Assembly: GCF_024172185.1 (NCBI RefSeq)
Contig: NZ_JAMZEC010000001.1
Coordinates: forward strand, 8,097,001 to 8,161,000
Source of the DNA: Nonomuraea roseoviolacea subsp. carminata
Lineage (GTDB): Bacteria; Actinomycetota; Actinomycetes; Streptosporangiales; Streptosporangiaceae
Reading direction: 5' to 3'
Length of the DNA stretch: 64,000 bases
Position numbers and translations under genes: made by a program. How positions within the stretch are numbered: position 1 is the stretch's first letter; each line of letters begins with the position of its first letter. Positions 16,728-30,257 of this stretch are shown in pieces. The notes beneath the pieces were generated by a model. It had not been told where the DNA came from. It saw nothing but the letters and a program-made list of their open reading frames with translations, and searched no databases.

Positions 16728-17549
16728 ATGCGACTCCGGCAGGCGGCCCTGCACGCCGCGCTCACGGCCGGCGGGCTGGCCATGGTGTTCCCGTTCGTCT
16801 GGATGCTGCTGACGTCGTTCAAGGGCGTGCGGCAGATGCTGAACAGCCCGCTCGACTGGCTGCCCCACCCCTGGCGCTGGCAGAACTACCCCGACGCGCT
16901 CGCGGCGATGCCGTTCGGCACCGCGTACTGGAACAGCTTCTACATCGCCGCGCTCAACGTCACGCTCACCCTGCTGACCTCCGCCATGGCGGCCTACGCC
17001 TTCGCCCGGATCCGCTTTCGCGGCTCGGGCGTGCTGTTCGTGGTGTTCCTGGCCACGCAGATGGTGCCGGCGCAGGTGACGATCGTGCCGCTGTACCTCA
17101 TGCTGGCCCGCTTCGGCTGGATCGACTCGCACCTGTCGCTGATCCTGCCGTCGGTGGCCAACCCCTTCGCGGTGTTCCTGCTGCGCCAGTTCATCAGGGC
17201 CGTGCCGGTGGAGCTGGAGGAGGCGGCCCGCATCGACGGGGCGGGCCGCTGGCGGTGCTTCTGGAACGTCGTGCTGCCCAACATCCGCCCCGGCCTGGGC
17301 GCCCTGGGCATCATCGCCTTCCTGGCCTCGTGGAACTCGTTCTTCTTCCCGTTGATCTTCCTGAACTCGCCCGAGCTGGCCACCGTGCCGCTGCTGCTCA
17401 GCCAGTTCTCCGGGCAGCACACCGCGGTCGACTACGGGCTCATCCTGGCCGGGTCGGCGATCGCCGTGGTGCCCACGCTGATCGCCTTCCTGTTCGGCCA
17501 GCGGAAGATCATCAATTCGATGGCGGCCTCCGGACTGGGCGGGCGATGA
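16728..17549 (+). CDS. Sugar ABC transporter permease, MalG type
   Basis: A 273-residue permease with six predicted membrane segments. Its EAA loop is EEAARIDGAGRWRCFWNVVLPNIRP. A GAGGGAGA site lies four bases before the ATG. The stop overlaps the following glycoside hydrolase gene by four bases, which ties transport to intracellular hydrolysis. Confidence 0.94.
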   Translation: MRLRQAALHAALTAGGLAMVFPFVWMLLTSFKGVRQMLNSPLDWLPHPWRWQNYPDALAAMPFGTAYWNSFYIAALNVTLTLLTSAMAAYAFARIRFRGSGVLFVVFLATQMVPAQVTIVPLYLMLARFGWIDSHLSLILPSVANPFAVFLLRQFIRAVPVELEEAARIDGAGRWRCFWNVVLPNIRPGLGALGIIAFLASWNSFFFPLIFLNSPELATVPLLLSQFSGQHTAVDYGLILAGSAIAVVPTLIAFLFGQRKIINSMAASGLGGR

Positions 17550-19186
17550 TGCTGGACCTGCGCGAACGACCGTTCACCGACCGCGGGTCGCGGCTGCTGG
17601 TGATGGCGGCCGACGACGGCTCCCTGTGGATCGCCGCCGCCCGCTACGAGACGCCGCTGCGCGAGACGACCGTCCTGACCGGCCTGCGGGTCCTCGCCGG
17701 CGACCGGGAGCTGCCCGTACGGCGGGCGCTGCCGGACCGGGTGGAGTTCGCGGGCGGCGTGGCCCTGGCCTTCGCCGGCCCCGACACGCTCGTGCTGACC
17801 GGCGACGGCGGCGACGGCGGTGAGGGCGGCGACGGCGTGCGGGCCGTGTGGGACGGCGGCCGGGCATCCGTCGGCGACGCCCTCGTCCTGGTGGGACCCG
17901 GCGGGGACGGCACGCACGTGGCCGCCCCCGGCGGCCCGCCGCCCGACGGCCGGGCGGTGCTGGAGGCGGCCGCCGCGCGCTGGCGCGACTGGTTCGCCCG
18001 CATGCCCGCCGTCCCGTCCGATCTGCGGGAACGGGCCGAGCAGGCGTGGTGGACGCTCGCGGTCAACCTCGTGCCGATCCAGGGCCGGGAGTCGCTGATC
18101 CCCTCCAAGTACGGCTACGTCGGCCTCTGGAACTGGGACTCCTACTTCCACGCCATCGCCCTGCGGCACGCCGACCCGGGCCTGGCCAGGGAGCAGATCC
18201 GCATCCTGCTCGACCACCAGCGCCCCGACGGGCTGATCCCCGACGTGGTCCACGACCACGGGGTGCTGGCCGAGACCACCGACCTGCCCCGCTCCGACCT
18301 GGCCCGGCTGGCCCAGCACGTCGGCGGGCCGCCGGTCCGCGAGGCCGTGCCGGTCACCAAGCCGCCGCTCACCGCCTGGGCCGTGTGGAAGATCCACCAG
18401 GCCGACCCCGACCCGGGCTTCCTCGCCGAGGTGTACGAGCCGCTGGTCCGGGCGCAGGAGTGGTGGTTCACCCGCTCCGACCCCGACGGCGACGGCCTGG
18501 CCGAGTACCTGCACCCGTACTCCTCGGGCCTGGACGACAGCCCGATCTGGGACGGCGGGCCGCGCGCCGAGCCGCCCGACCTCAACTCCTACCTCGCCCT
18601 GCAGTACGACCGGCTCGGCGACATCGCCGAGGCGCTCGGCCGCGACCCGGGGGAGTGGCGGGCCAGGGCCCAGGCGCTGGTGGACCGCATGGTGGCGCGG
18701 CGATGGACCGGCGCCCGCTTCGCCACCCTGGTCGGCGGGCGGGAGGCGGACGTCCGCACCCCGCTGGACCTGCTGCCGCTGCTGACCGGACGGCTGCCCG
18801 CCGACATCGCCGACCGGCTCGTGGCCGACCTGCGCTCGCCGAGCTTCTGGGGCGAGCGGCCGGTGCCCACGGTCGCTTTCGACGACCCCCGCTTCGACCC
18901 GGACGCCATGTGGCGTGGGCCGGTCTGGCTCAACGTGAACTACCTGCTCATCGAGGGCCTGCGCCGCTCCGGCCATCCGGGGACGGCCCGCGAGCTGCGC
19001 GAGCGCACGCTGGCGATGGTGCGCGACGGCGGCGGCCTGTACGAGTACTGGAACCCGCTGACGGGCCGCCGGGCGGGCCGGGCGACGAGCGGGTTCGGCT
19101 GGTCGGCCGCGCTGTTCCTGGACCTCGCCCACGAGGCGTTCACCGACTCGGCCGGATCTGCCGGCTCCGCCGGCCGGGAGGGATGA
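17546..19186 (+). CDS. GH63/MGH-like (alpha/alpha)6 glycoside hydrolase
   Basis: A 546-residue cytoplasmic enzyme with the (alpha/alpha)6-barrel motifs of the GH63/trehalase-like group, including mannosylglycerate and glucosylglycerate hydrolases. Probable catalytic residues are Asp198 in GLWNWDSYFHA and Glu500 in GLYEYWNPLTG. Other landmarks are PPLTAWAVWKIH and WRGPVWLNVNYLL. The N-terminal 140 residues form a beta-rich domain containing a Gly/Asp-rich loop (GDGGDGGEGGDG). As the last gene of the operon it overlaps the MalG-type gene by four bases. Together with GH42 it implies a substrate with at least two kinds of glycosidic bond, or a family of related glycosides. Specificity is not certain. 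Confidence 0.85.
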   Translation: MMLDLRERPFTDRGSRLLVMAADDGSLWIAAARYETPLRETTVLTGLRVLAGDRELPVRRALPDRVEFAGGVALAFAGPDTLVLTGDGGDGGEGGDGVRAVWDGGRASVGDALVLVGPGGDGTHVAAPGGPPPDGRAVLEAAAARWRDWFARMPAVPSDLRERAEQAWWTLAVNLVPIQGRESLIPSKYGYVGLWNWDSYFHAIALRHADPGLAREQIRILLDHQRPDGLIPDVVHDHGVLAETTDLPRSDLARLAQHVGGPPVREAVPVTKPPLTAWAVWKIHQADPDPGFLAEVYEPLVRAQEWWFTRSDPDGDGLAEYLHPYSSGLDDSPIWDGGPRAEPPDLNSYLALQYDRLGDIAEALGRDPGEWRARAQALVDRMVARRWTGARFATLVGGREADVRTPLDLLPLLTGRLPADIADRLVADLRSPSFWGERPVPTVAFDDPRFDPDAMWRGPVWLNVNYLLIEGLRRSGHPGTARELRERTLAMVRDGGGLYEYWNPLTGRRAGRATSGFGWSAALFLDLAHEAFTDSAGSAGSAGREG

Positions 19187-19192
19187 CGGCGT

Positions 19193-20149
19193 TCAGACGA
19201 CGGGGTGGGACTCCGGGTGGGCGTCCCACCACCGCCGGAACGCCGGGTTGTCGTCCACGTGGTCCGCGAAGGCGGCGGCGAACCCGCGGTACAGCGCGGC
19301 CGCGTCCGCCGGCCCGAGGCGGTCGCGGCGCCAGGCCACGGAGAGCCGCGCCACCTGCGGGTCACCGGCCAGCGGCAGCACCACCGTGCCCTCCGCCGCG
19401 GGCCAGGTCGGATCGACGAGGCGCACCCCGTGTCCCGCCGCCACCAGCGGCCGTCCGGCCCCGCTCGGGGCGTCGTAGCGGATGTCCGGCTCGAAGCCCG
19501 CGGCGCGGCAGGACGCGCGCAGCGCCGCCAGCGAGCCGTCGTCGCCGCCCGGCGGGCTGATCCACCTCTCCCGCGCCAGGTCGCACAGCCGTACGGCGGC
19601 GCTGCCCGCCAGCGGGTGCGCCGCCGACAGCGCCACGAAGATGGGATGGCGGGGGATGAGCGTGCGCGTGACGATGGGCGAGCGCAGCGGGATCTCCGTC
19701 CCCTCGATGACGCCCAGGAGGGCCGCGTCGAGCTCGCCGTGGGCCAGCGCGTCGGCCAGCAGCGCCGTGGACGGCTCGATCCACAGCGACACGGTCCGCC
19801 CGGGCAGCGCCTCGCCGACCCGCTCGACGACGCTCGCGACGCACGCCAGGTGGTTGCAGCCCAGCCTGAGCGCCGAGGACGGCGCGTGCGTCCCGCGCAG
19901 GTCGTGGACGAGCGCGTCCACCTCGTGCAGCACGATCCGGGCCCGGGCGACGACCTGGTGACCCAGCGGGGTCGGCCGGGTGCCCGTACGGGACCGGGCG
20001 AACAGCTCGCCCCCCAGCAGCCCCTCGATCTGGCGGAGCTGGTGGGTGGCCGCGGGCTGGGACAGCTCCAGGCGCGCGGCCGCCCTGGTGAGGCTGCCGG
20101 TCTCGGCGATGGCGCAGACCAGGCGGAGGTGTCTCAGGTCAAGGTCCAC
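19193..20149 (-). CDS. LysR-family transcriptional regulator
   Basis: A 318-residue LysR regulator. The N-terminal HTH (LRLVCAIAETGSLTRAAARLELSQPAATHQLRQIE) is followed by a substrate-binding domain. GTG at 20149 gives the usual distance from start to HTH; an upstream ATG at 20194 would place the putative operator inside the gene. No ribosome site is visible before the GTG. It converges on the glycoside operon, whose stop is six bases away, and its own target is not clear. Confidence 0.9.
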   Translation of the reverse strand: MDLDLRHLRLVCAIAETGSLTRAAARLELSQPAATHQLRQIEGLLGGELFARSRTGTRPTPLGHQVVARARIVLHEVDALVHDLRGTHAPSSALRLGCNHLACVASVVERVGEALPGRTVSLWIEPSTALLADALAHGELDAALLGVIEGTEIPLRSPIVTRTLIPRHPIFVALSAAHPLAGSAAVRLCDLARERWISPPGGDDGSLAALRASCRAAGFEPDIRYDAPSGAGRPLVAAGHGVRLVDPTWPAAEGTVVLPLAGDPQVARLSVAWRRDRLGPADAAALYRGFAAAFADHVDDNPAFRRWWDAHPESHPVV

Positions 20150-20157
20150 AAATAGGA

Positions 20158-20170
20158 GTATGTGACATAC
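20158..20170. promoter_or_regulatory. LysR-type palindrome upstream of the LysR gene
   Basis: GTATGTGACATAC is a perfect 13-bp palindrome eight bases ahead of the LysR start. It has the T-N11-A form of LysR boxes and probably serves autoregulation. Confidence 0.6.
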
Positions 20171-20212
20171 GACAACCCGCTTCCATAGGGGCACAAAATG
20201 CCCGCCCCCGGG

Positions 20213-22549
20213 TCAGCTCCGCGCCGGATCGTGCTTGCTGACCCAGACAGCGACCTGAGTACGGGAGTCGAGCCCGAGCTTGTCCAGAATGTGCTCGACG
20301 TGTCCCTCGGCGGTGCGCTGGGCGATCATCAGGGACCTCCCGATCTCCTTGTTGCTCAGCCCCTGGGCGATCAGCCGGGCGATCTGCGTCTCCCGCGCCG
20401 TGAGCGGCGGCAGCCGGTCGTCACCGTCCGCCGACCCGGGATCGGCCGGCTCCTCCTCGTCCAGGGCGTACGCCAGCGCCTCCTCGTAGTCCAGCTCGGC
20501 GCCCCTGGCGTACTCCGCCTCGAAGGCCGGCTCGCCGAGGTCGTGCCGGGCCCGGGACCTCGACTGCTCACCGTGCGCGGCGGAGTGCAGGTATCCGGAG
20601 GGCGGGGGGTCGCCGATCCGCGCCCAGAGCGTCCCCAGGATCCCGTACAGGCGGGCCGCCCGCCGCAGCCGGCCCTGCGTCGTGGCGATCCAGGCGAGGA
20701 TTTCCAGGTCCAGGCCGACGCCCCGCTGGTCGCGCAGCGACCGGTTGAACCGCACCGCCTCCGACACGAGCGCGGCGGCGTGCCGGGCGTCCCCCTGCTC
20801 GCAGACCGCGACGCCCAGCACGGCCAGCGTGTACGCCTTGTGCCAGCCCAGCCCGTGCCGGTCGCAGACGGCCAGCGACTGCTCGCCGATGGAGACGGCG
20901 AGCGCGTGCTCGCCCGTGGAGCGGTGGGCGACGCAGAGCCGGATGAGCGCCTCCACGACGCCGATCGGGTCGTCCGCGGCGCGGAAGAGCCGCACTGCCT
21001 CCTCCAGGAGGGGGATCGCGGAGACCGCGTCCTCGCGGCCCAGGGCCAGCAGCCCCTCGCCCAGGGCGACGTAGGCCAGGGCCATCAGGTCCCCGGGGCC
21101 ATCCGCCAGAGCCCGGCATTCCCGCAGGTCCGCCTCGGCGGAGGGCAGGTCCGCCTGGATGATGGCCAGGACGCCGTCGGTCCACAGCGCCCGGACGCGG
21201 ACGTCGCTGGGCTCGGTCTCGACCGCCAGCCCCCGCCTGAGCCAGGCGCGGCCTTCCCCCAGGTAGACGCCGTTGACCCAGTGGTACATCAGGTCGGCGG
21301 CCATGGCCAGGCCGGTCCGCGTCTGCCCGGGCTCGGTGTAGCAGTGCTCCAGGGCCAGCCGCAGGTTCGCGTGGTCGGCGCCGAGGCGGGCGAGCCAGGA
21401 CATCTGCTCCGGGCTCGTCATCCGGGCCCGGCTCTGGCTCGCCAGCCGCCGGTAGTGGTCCCGATGGCGCCGGCGCAGCGCCGCCGCCTGCCCGGACTCC
21501 TCCAGCCGCTCCAGCCCGTAGTCGCGGATCGTCTCCAGGAGCCGGTAGCGGACGCCCTCCCCGTCGTGCCGCGAGATGAGGATCGACTTGTCGACCAGGC
21601 TGCTCAGCAGGTCGACGACGTCGTGGGCGGCGAGCCCGTCACCGCCGCACACGGCCTCGGCCGCCTCCAGGTCCAGGTTCCCCGCGAAGACCGACACGCG
21701 GGACCACAGCAGCCGCTCCTCCTCCGTGCACAGCCCGTGGCTCCAGTCGATCAGCGCGCGCAGTGTCCGATGATGCGCCGGCCGGGCCCCCGGAGCGGGC
21801 AGCAGCCCGAACCGGTCCTCCAACTGGGCGAGCAGCCGCTCGATCGACAGGGTCCGCAGCTGCGCCGCGGCCAGTTCGATGGCGAGCGGGATCCCGTCGA
21901 GGCGGCGGCAGATCTCCACCACCGCGTCGCCGTTGGCCTCCGTGACGGCGAAACCGGGCGCGGCGGCCGCGGCCCGTTCCGCGAACAACCGCGGCGCGTC
22001 GGCGCGGGCGAGCCGCGCGGCGGACGGCCGCGCGTCACCCGGCAGGCCGAGGGGCGGCACCTCCAGCAGCCGCTCGCCGGGGACCCGCAGCGACTGACGG
22101 CTGGTCGCGATGATCCGCAGGTCCGGAGCCGACCGCAGGACCGCCCGCGCCACGACGGCGCACTCGCCGACCAGGTGCTCGCAGTTGTCGAGGATCATCA
22201 GCAGCCGCCGGTCCTTCAGGTGGCCGGTGAGCACCTCCAGCGGCGGTCGGGCGGTCTGGTCGCGGATCCCGAGCGCCTCGACGATCGCCGGCGCCAGCAG
22301 CTCCCGGCTGCGCAGTGCGGCGAGGTCGACCATCCACACGCCGTCGGGGAACGCGCCTTCCAGGGACGCCGCGGCCCGCGAGGCGAGTCTCGTCTTGCCC
22401 ACGCCTCCCGGACCCGTCAGCGTCACGACGGGCGCGGCCGACAGCATCCGCCTGATCTGGGCGATCTCCCGCCGGCGGCCGACGAAGCTCGTCCGCTCCG
22501 CCGGGAGCCCGTGCGTGCGCCCCCGCGTGCCGGTGTCCCTCGTCCCCAT
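20213..22549 (-). CDS. LuxR-family regulator with NB-ARC-like ATPase domain
   Basis: A 778-residue STAND-type regulator. Walker A is TGPGGVGKT (45-53) and Walker B RLLMILDNCEHL, followed by helical TPR-like repeats from about 430 to 680. The C-terminal LuxR HTH reads LTARETQIARLIAQGLSNKEIGRSLMIAQRTAEGHVEHIL. It is the SAR/AfsR-like architecture common in actinomycetes: ligand or protein input changes ATPase state and lets the HTH act. It is divergent from the M9 peptidase gene across a 189-base gap, so that gene is a plausible target. Confidence 0.92.
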   Translation of the reverse strand: MGTRDTGTRGRTHGLPAERTSFVGRRREIAQIRRMLSAAPVVTLTGPGGVGKTRLASRAAASLEGAFPDGVWMVDLAALRSRELLAPAIVEALGIRDQTARPPLEVLTGHLKDRRLLMILDNCEHLVGECAVVARAVLRSAPDLRIIATSRQSLRVPGERLLEVPPLGLPGDARPSAARLARADAPRLFAERAAAAAPGFAVTEANGDAVVEICRRLDGIPLAIELAAAQLRTLSIERLLAQLEDRFGLLPAPGARPAHHRTLRALIDWSHGLCTEEERLLWSRVSVFAGNLDLEAAEAVCGGDGLAAHDVVDLLSSLVDKSILISRHDGEGVRYRLLETIRDYGLERLEESGQAAALRRRHRDHYRRLASQSRARMTSPEQMSWLARLGADHANLRLALEHCYTEPGQTRTGLAMAADLMYHWVNGVYLGEGRAWLRRGLAVETEPSDVRVRALWTDGVLAIIQADLPSAEADLRECRALADGPGDLMALAYVALGEGLLALGREDAVSAIPLLEEAVRLFRAADDPIGVVEALIRLCVAHRSTGEHALAVSIGEQSLAVCDRHGLGWHKAYTLAVLGVAVCEQGDARHAAALVSEAVRFNRSLRDQRGVGLDLEILAWIATTQGRLRRAARLYGILGTLWARIGDPPPSGYLHSAAHGEQSRSRARHDLGEPAFEAEYARGAELDYEEALAYALDEEEPADPGSADGDDRLPPLTARETQIARLIAQGLSNKEIGRSLMIAQRTAEGHVEHILDKLGLDSRTQVAVWVSKHDPARS

Positions 22550-22738
22550 CCCCCCAGGTCATGCTCGGTGCCGCCGACCGGTCCGTACCCCAGCACCCCA
22601 GAATTACCCGACATGTCACCTAAGCGCCTCCTGGGGGTCATCCACGAGATTTATGGGACCACTGATGACGACGCGGCGCTCGCCGCCCCGACACTCGAAA
22701 CGGCCGCGAACCCAGCCGAACACCCCCAGGAGGTTCCC

Positions 22739-24994
22739 GTGCGCCGCCTCTTATCCCTGCTCGCCACCTGTCTCGTCGCCTGCTCCCTGACCTCGGCGCC
22801 CGCGCGGGCGCAGGCCGAGCCGCCCCCGTCCCTCCCCGACACCGCCTCCCGGCACGCCGCGTCCCCGCATGACCCGCCGCACGTGCGCAAGACGCGGCAG
22901 GACCTCGCCGACCGCCCGCCGCGACCCGCCGCCACCGACGCGCTCCGCGAGGACTACGACGAGCCCGCCAGCGCGCCGCGACACCCCAGACCCTCGGCCA
23001 AGGTGAAGGCCGCCGCGGCGGCCTGCAGCGCGGCCGACTTCACCAGCCGCACCGGCGGTGCCCTGGTGCAGCAGATCAAGGCGAGCACCACCGACTGCGT
23101 CAACACGCTGTTCACCCTGACCGGCGCCGACGCCTACCACGCCTTCCGCGAGGCGCAGATGACGAGCGTCGCCTACGCCCTGCGCGACAACGCCGCCTCC
23201 TACCCGGGCGACAACACCACCTCGACCGCGCAACTCGTGCTCTACCTGCGGGCCGGCTACTACGCGCACTGGTACCACCCCACCGACGTCGGCGGCTACG
23301 GCCAGGCGCTCACCACGGCCGTCCAGGCCGGCCTCGACGCGTTCTTCGCCAACACCCGTGCCTGGACGGTCAGCGACGCCAACGGCGAGGTCCTGGCCGA
23401 GTCGGTCACCCTGATCGACAGCGCCGAGCAGAACGCCCGCTACCTCTTCGTCGTCAAGCGCCTGCTCGACGGCTACAACAGCTCCTACGACGCCTCCTGG
23501 TGGATGCTCAACGCGGTCAACAACGTCTACACCGTGCTCTTCCGCGGCCACCAGCTCCCCGCGTTCGCCGCCGCCGTCCAGGCCGACCCCAGCGTCCTGA
23601 CCACCCTGCGCTCCTTCGCGGCCGGCCACCTGGCGCTCCTGGGCACCGACCGCGCCTACCTGACCTCGAACGCGGGACGGGAGCTCGGCCGCTTCCTGCA
23701 GCACCAGCCCCTGCTCGCGACGGTGCGGCCGCTGGCCAAGGACCTGCTCGGCCGCAGCTCCATGACGGGCCCGACCGCCCCGCTGTGGGTGGGCGTCGCG
23801 GAGATGACCGACACCTACGACAAGGCCTACTGCGCCTCCTACGACACGTGCGACCTGCAGCGGCGCCTGGCCGCCGGCGTGCTCCCGATCACCCACACGT
23901 GCAGCGCGAGCATCAGGATCCGCGCCCAGGACATGACCTCGGGCCAGCTCGCGGGCACCTGCGCCAGCCTGGCCAACCAGGACGCCTACTTCCACAACCT
24001 GGTCAGGGACACCGGCCCCGTCGCCGGTGACGGCAACACCACCCTCGAAGTGGTCGTGTTCGACTCCAGCACCGACTACCAGACCTACGCCGGAGCCCTG
24101 TTCGGCATCGACACCAACAACGGCGGCATGTACCTGGAGGGCGACCCGTCAGCGGCCGGCAACCAGCCGCGCTTCATCGCCTACGAGGCCGAGTGGCTGC
24201 GCCCCGACTTCCAGATCTGGAACCTCAACCACGAGTACACCCACTACCTCGACGGCCGCTTCGACATGTACGGCGACTTCAACGCCGGGGTCAGCACGCC
24301 GACGATCTGGTGGATCGAGGGCTTCGCCGAGTACGTCTCCTACTCCTACCGCAGGCAGACCTACGACGCCGCCATCACCGAGGCGGGCCGGCGCACCTAC
24401 GCCCTCAGCACGTTGTGGGACACCACCTACGCCCACGACACCACCCGCGTCTACCGCTGGGGCTACCTGGCCGTCCGTTACATGTTCGACAGGCACCCCG
24501 GCGACCTGTCCACGCTGCTCGGCCACTACCGGACCGGCGCGTGGAGCGCCGCCCGGTCGTTCCTGACCGGATCGATCGGCAACCGCTACGACTCCGACTG
24601 GTACACCTGGCTGGCCGCCTGCGCCTCGGGCGCCTGCGCCGGCGGGGACGGCGGCGGCTCCGCCTCCGAGTGCACCGGCGCCGACACCCGGCAACTGGAC
24701 CGCGGCTGCCGGCGCAGCAACCTGTCGGGCCGCCAGGGCGACTACGCCTACTTCTACCTGTACCTGCCCGCCGGCGTCTCCAGGCTGACCATCACGGCCT
24801 CCGGCGGCACCGGCAACGCCGACCTCTACTACAACCCCACCGGCTGGGCCACCACCGGCTCGTACACCCAGCGCTCCACCGCCTCGGGCAACGCCGAGAC
24901 GCTGACCGTCACCGGCCCGCCCGCCGGGTACGTCTACATCAGCCTCTACGGAGCGGCGAGCTTCTCCGGCGCGGCCGTCACGACCGAGTACTGA
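22739..24994 (+). CDS. Secreted M9-type collagenase-like metallopeptidase
   Basis: A 751-residue exported peptidase. The signal peptide RRLLSLLATCLVACSLTSAPARA is cleaved near residue 24, followed by a pro-like Pro-rich stretch. The zinc site is HEYTH (498-502), with Glu499 catalytic and a third ligand Glu in WIEGFAEY (527 or 531), matching family M9. A Ser/Gly linker leads to a C-terminal PPC-type beta domain (about 650-751, RLTITASGGTGNADLYYNP). GTG 22739 has AGGAGG five bases ahead. It should degrade collagen-like or other extracellular protein. The frame is open far upstream, but that part is antisense to the LuxR gene. Confidence 0.93.
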   Translation: MRRLLSLLATCLVACSLTSAPARAQAEPPPSLPDTASRHAASPHDPPHVRKTRQDLADRPPRPAATDALREDYDEPASAPRHPRPSAKVKAAAAACSAADFTSRTGGALVQQIKASTTDCVNTLFTLTGADAYHAFREAQMTSVAYALRDNAASYPGDNTTSTAQLVLYLRAGYYAHWYHPTDVGGYGQALTTAVQAGLDAFFANTRAWTVSDANGEVLAESVTLIDSAEQNARYLFVVKRLLDGYNSSYDASWWMLNAVNNVYTVLFRGHQLPAFAAAVQADPSVLTTLRSFAAGHLALLGTDRAYLTSNAGRELGRFLQHQPLLATVRPLAKDLLGRSSMTGPTAPLWVGVAEMTDTYDKAYCASYDTCDLQRRLAAGVLPITHTCSASIRIRAQDMTSGQLAGTCASLANQDAYFHNLVRDTGPVAGDGNTTLEVVVFDSSTDYQTYAGALFGIDTNNGGMYLEGDPSAAGNQPRFIAYEAEWLRPDFQIWNLNHEYTHYLDGRFDMYGDFNAGVSTPTIWWIEGFAEYVSYSYRRQTYDAAITEAGRRTYALSTLWDTTYAHDTTRVYRWGYLAVRYMFDRHPGDLSTLLGHYRTGAWSAARSFLTGSIGNRYDSDWYTWLAACASGACAGGDGGGSASECTGADTRQLDRGCRRSNLSGRQGDYAYFYLYLPAGVSRLTITASGGTGNADLYYNPTGWATTGSYTQRSTASGNAETLTVTGPPAGYVYISLYGAASFSGAAVTTEY

Positions 24995-25001
24995 CACGCC
25001 G

Positions 25002-25035
25002 GTGGCGGGGACGGGGGTGACCCCGTCCCCGCCAC
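25002..25035. terminator. Strong two-way stem-loop terminator
   Basis: GTGGCGGGGACGGGG (25002-25016) pairs perfectly with CCCCGTCCCCGCCAC (25021-25035), a 15-bp stem with a four-base loop. It lies between the converging M9 and S8 peptidase genes. Confidence 0.85.
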
Positions 25036-25041
25036 GCCGGG

Positions 25042-29010
<3,969 letters not shown>

Positions 29011-29127
29011 AACTTTCTCCAGACAGGTGAAACACGGCCATCGTCGCCCGCGCGCGATGGAGATCGTTTCAACGCTGACCTAATCTGGTGATCAGTCAGG
29101 GCACAAGTCCGCCGGACGGGCCAAAAC

Positions 29128-29141
29128 CCGCCAGGTGGCGG
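29128..29141. promoter_or_regulatory. Palindrome between the S8 peptidase and its divergent regulator
   Basis: CCGCCAGGTGGCGG has perfect six-base arms, and ACCCGCCAG occurs both within it and again at 29144-29152. It lies between the two divergent genes and may bind the TrmB/LuxR-like regulator. Confidence 0.45.
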
Positions 29142-29211
29142 TAACCCGCCAGCGCCGTCGGCGCGCGCAGCGCCGCCCGGCGCCGCCCGGCGGGAGAAGG
29201 GGGGCGCGCCG

Positions 29212-30192
29212 ATGCTCGAAGCGATCGGCCTGTCACCGGCCGAGAGCCGCCTGTACGCGACGCTCGTCGAGAACCCGCGCTCGTCCGCCGCCGAGCTGGC
29301 CCCGCTCTGCGGCGTCTCGACGCTCCTGGCGGCCCGCACGCTGGCGGCCTTCGCGCGGCGCGGCCTGGCCAGCAGGCTGCCCGGCCGACGCGCCCGGTAC
29401 GTCGCCGTCGCCCCCGACATCGCGATCAGGCCGCTGCTCACCCGCCAGGAGGAGGACCTGCACCGGGTGCGCACGGCGATCCACGAGCTGACCACGTCGT
29501 TCCACCTGGCCTCGCGCTACGCGACCCACCCGGCCGAGCAGGTCGAGGTCGTCACGGGCACCGACAACATCATCAGCCGGGCGTACGCGCTGCAGGACAG
29601 CGCCCAGACGATGTTCCGCAACATCGACAAGCCGCCGTACGTCATGCGCGACCACGGCGACAACGTCGAGCGGGAGCGGCGGATGCTCAAGTCCGGCATC
29701 GACTACCGCAGCGTGTACGACCTGGAGTCGCTGGCCGTGCCGGGGAAGCTGCGGCTGGTCCAGGACTCGATGGCGCGCGGCGAGAAGGTCCGCGTGGTGG
29801 CCGACGCGGCGGCGAAGATGTGGATCGCCGACGACGCGCTCGCGCTGATCCCCATCCGCAACGGGGCGTACGCGATCGACGCGGCGTTCATCCTGCACCA
29901 GTCGGCCCTGCTCGACGCGCTGATCGCGCTGTTCGAACGGGAGTGGAGCCGCGGCTTCCCCTTACGCGCCGCCCCCGCGTCCGCGTCCGCGCCGGCGGTC
30001 GCGGAGCCGGACGAGCCGACCAGGGAGCTGCTGGCGCTGCTGGCCGGCGGCCTGACGGACGAGGCCATCGCGCGGGCCCTGGGGCTGGGCCTGCGCACGG
30101 TGCAGCGCCGCATCCACGCGGTCATGCGCGACCTGAACGCCATCACCCGCTTCCAGGCGGGCCTGGCGGCCAGGGAACGCGGCTGGCTATAA
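29212..30192 (+). CDS. TrmB-like regulator with C-terminal LuxR-type HTH
   Basis: A 326-residue regulator with two DNA-binding parts. The N-terminal TrmB-type winged helix is LSPAESRLYATLVENPRSSAAELAPLCGVSTLLAARTL. The C-terminal LuxR-like HTH is LLALLAGGLTDEAIARALGLGLRTVQRRIHAVM. A central domain (about 85-245) resembles the phospholipase D-like sensory region of such proteins. Divergent placement beside the S8 peptidase is a recurring arrangement in actinomycetes and suggests it switches that gene. The leader is G-rich with a GAGAAGGGG ribosome site. Confidence 0.88.
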   Translation: MLEAIGLSPAESRLYATLVENPRSSAAELAPLCGVSTLLAARTLAAFARRGLASRLPGRRARYVAVAPDIAIRPLLTRQEEDLHRVRTAIHELTTSFHLASRYATHPAEQVEVVTGTDNIISRAYALQDSAQTMFRNIDKPPYVMRDHGDNVERERRMLKSGIDYRSVYDLESLAVPGKLRLVQDSMARGEKVRVVADAAAKMWIADDALALIPIRNGAYAIDAAFILHQSALLDALIALFEREWSRGFPLRAAPASASAPAVAEPDEPTRELLALLAGGLTDEAIARALGLGLRTVQRRIHAVMRDLNAITRFQAGLAARERGWL

Positions 30193-30257
30193 GTCGTGTA
30201 ATTTTCACGAAAATGCCCATTCCCGCCGTCTGGAACGGTCCGGGAAAGGGGATGATG

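Noticed and set aside
20198..22738. Large N-terminal extension of the M9 peptidase frame
   Set aside because: It is antisense to the LuxR-ATPase gene and has no domain. The signal peptide and AGGAGG site show the true start at 22739.
30201..30214. ATTTTC/GAAAAT inverted repeat after the TrmB-like gene
   Set aside because: Six-base A/T arms in a short gap are weak as terminator or operator; not enough to call.
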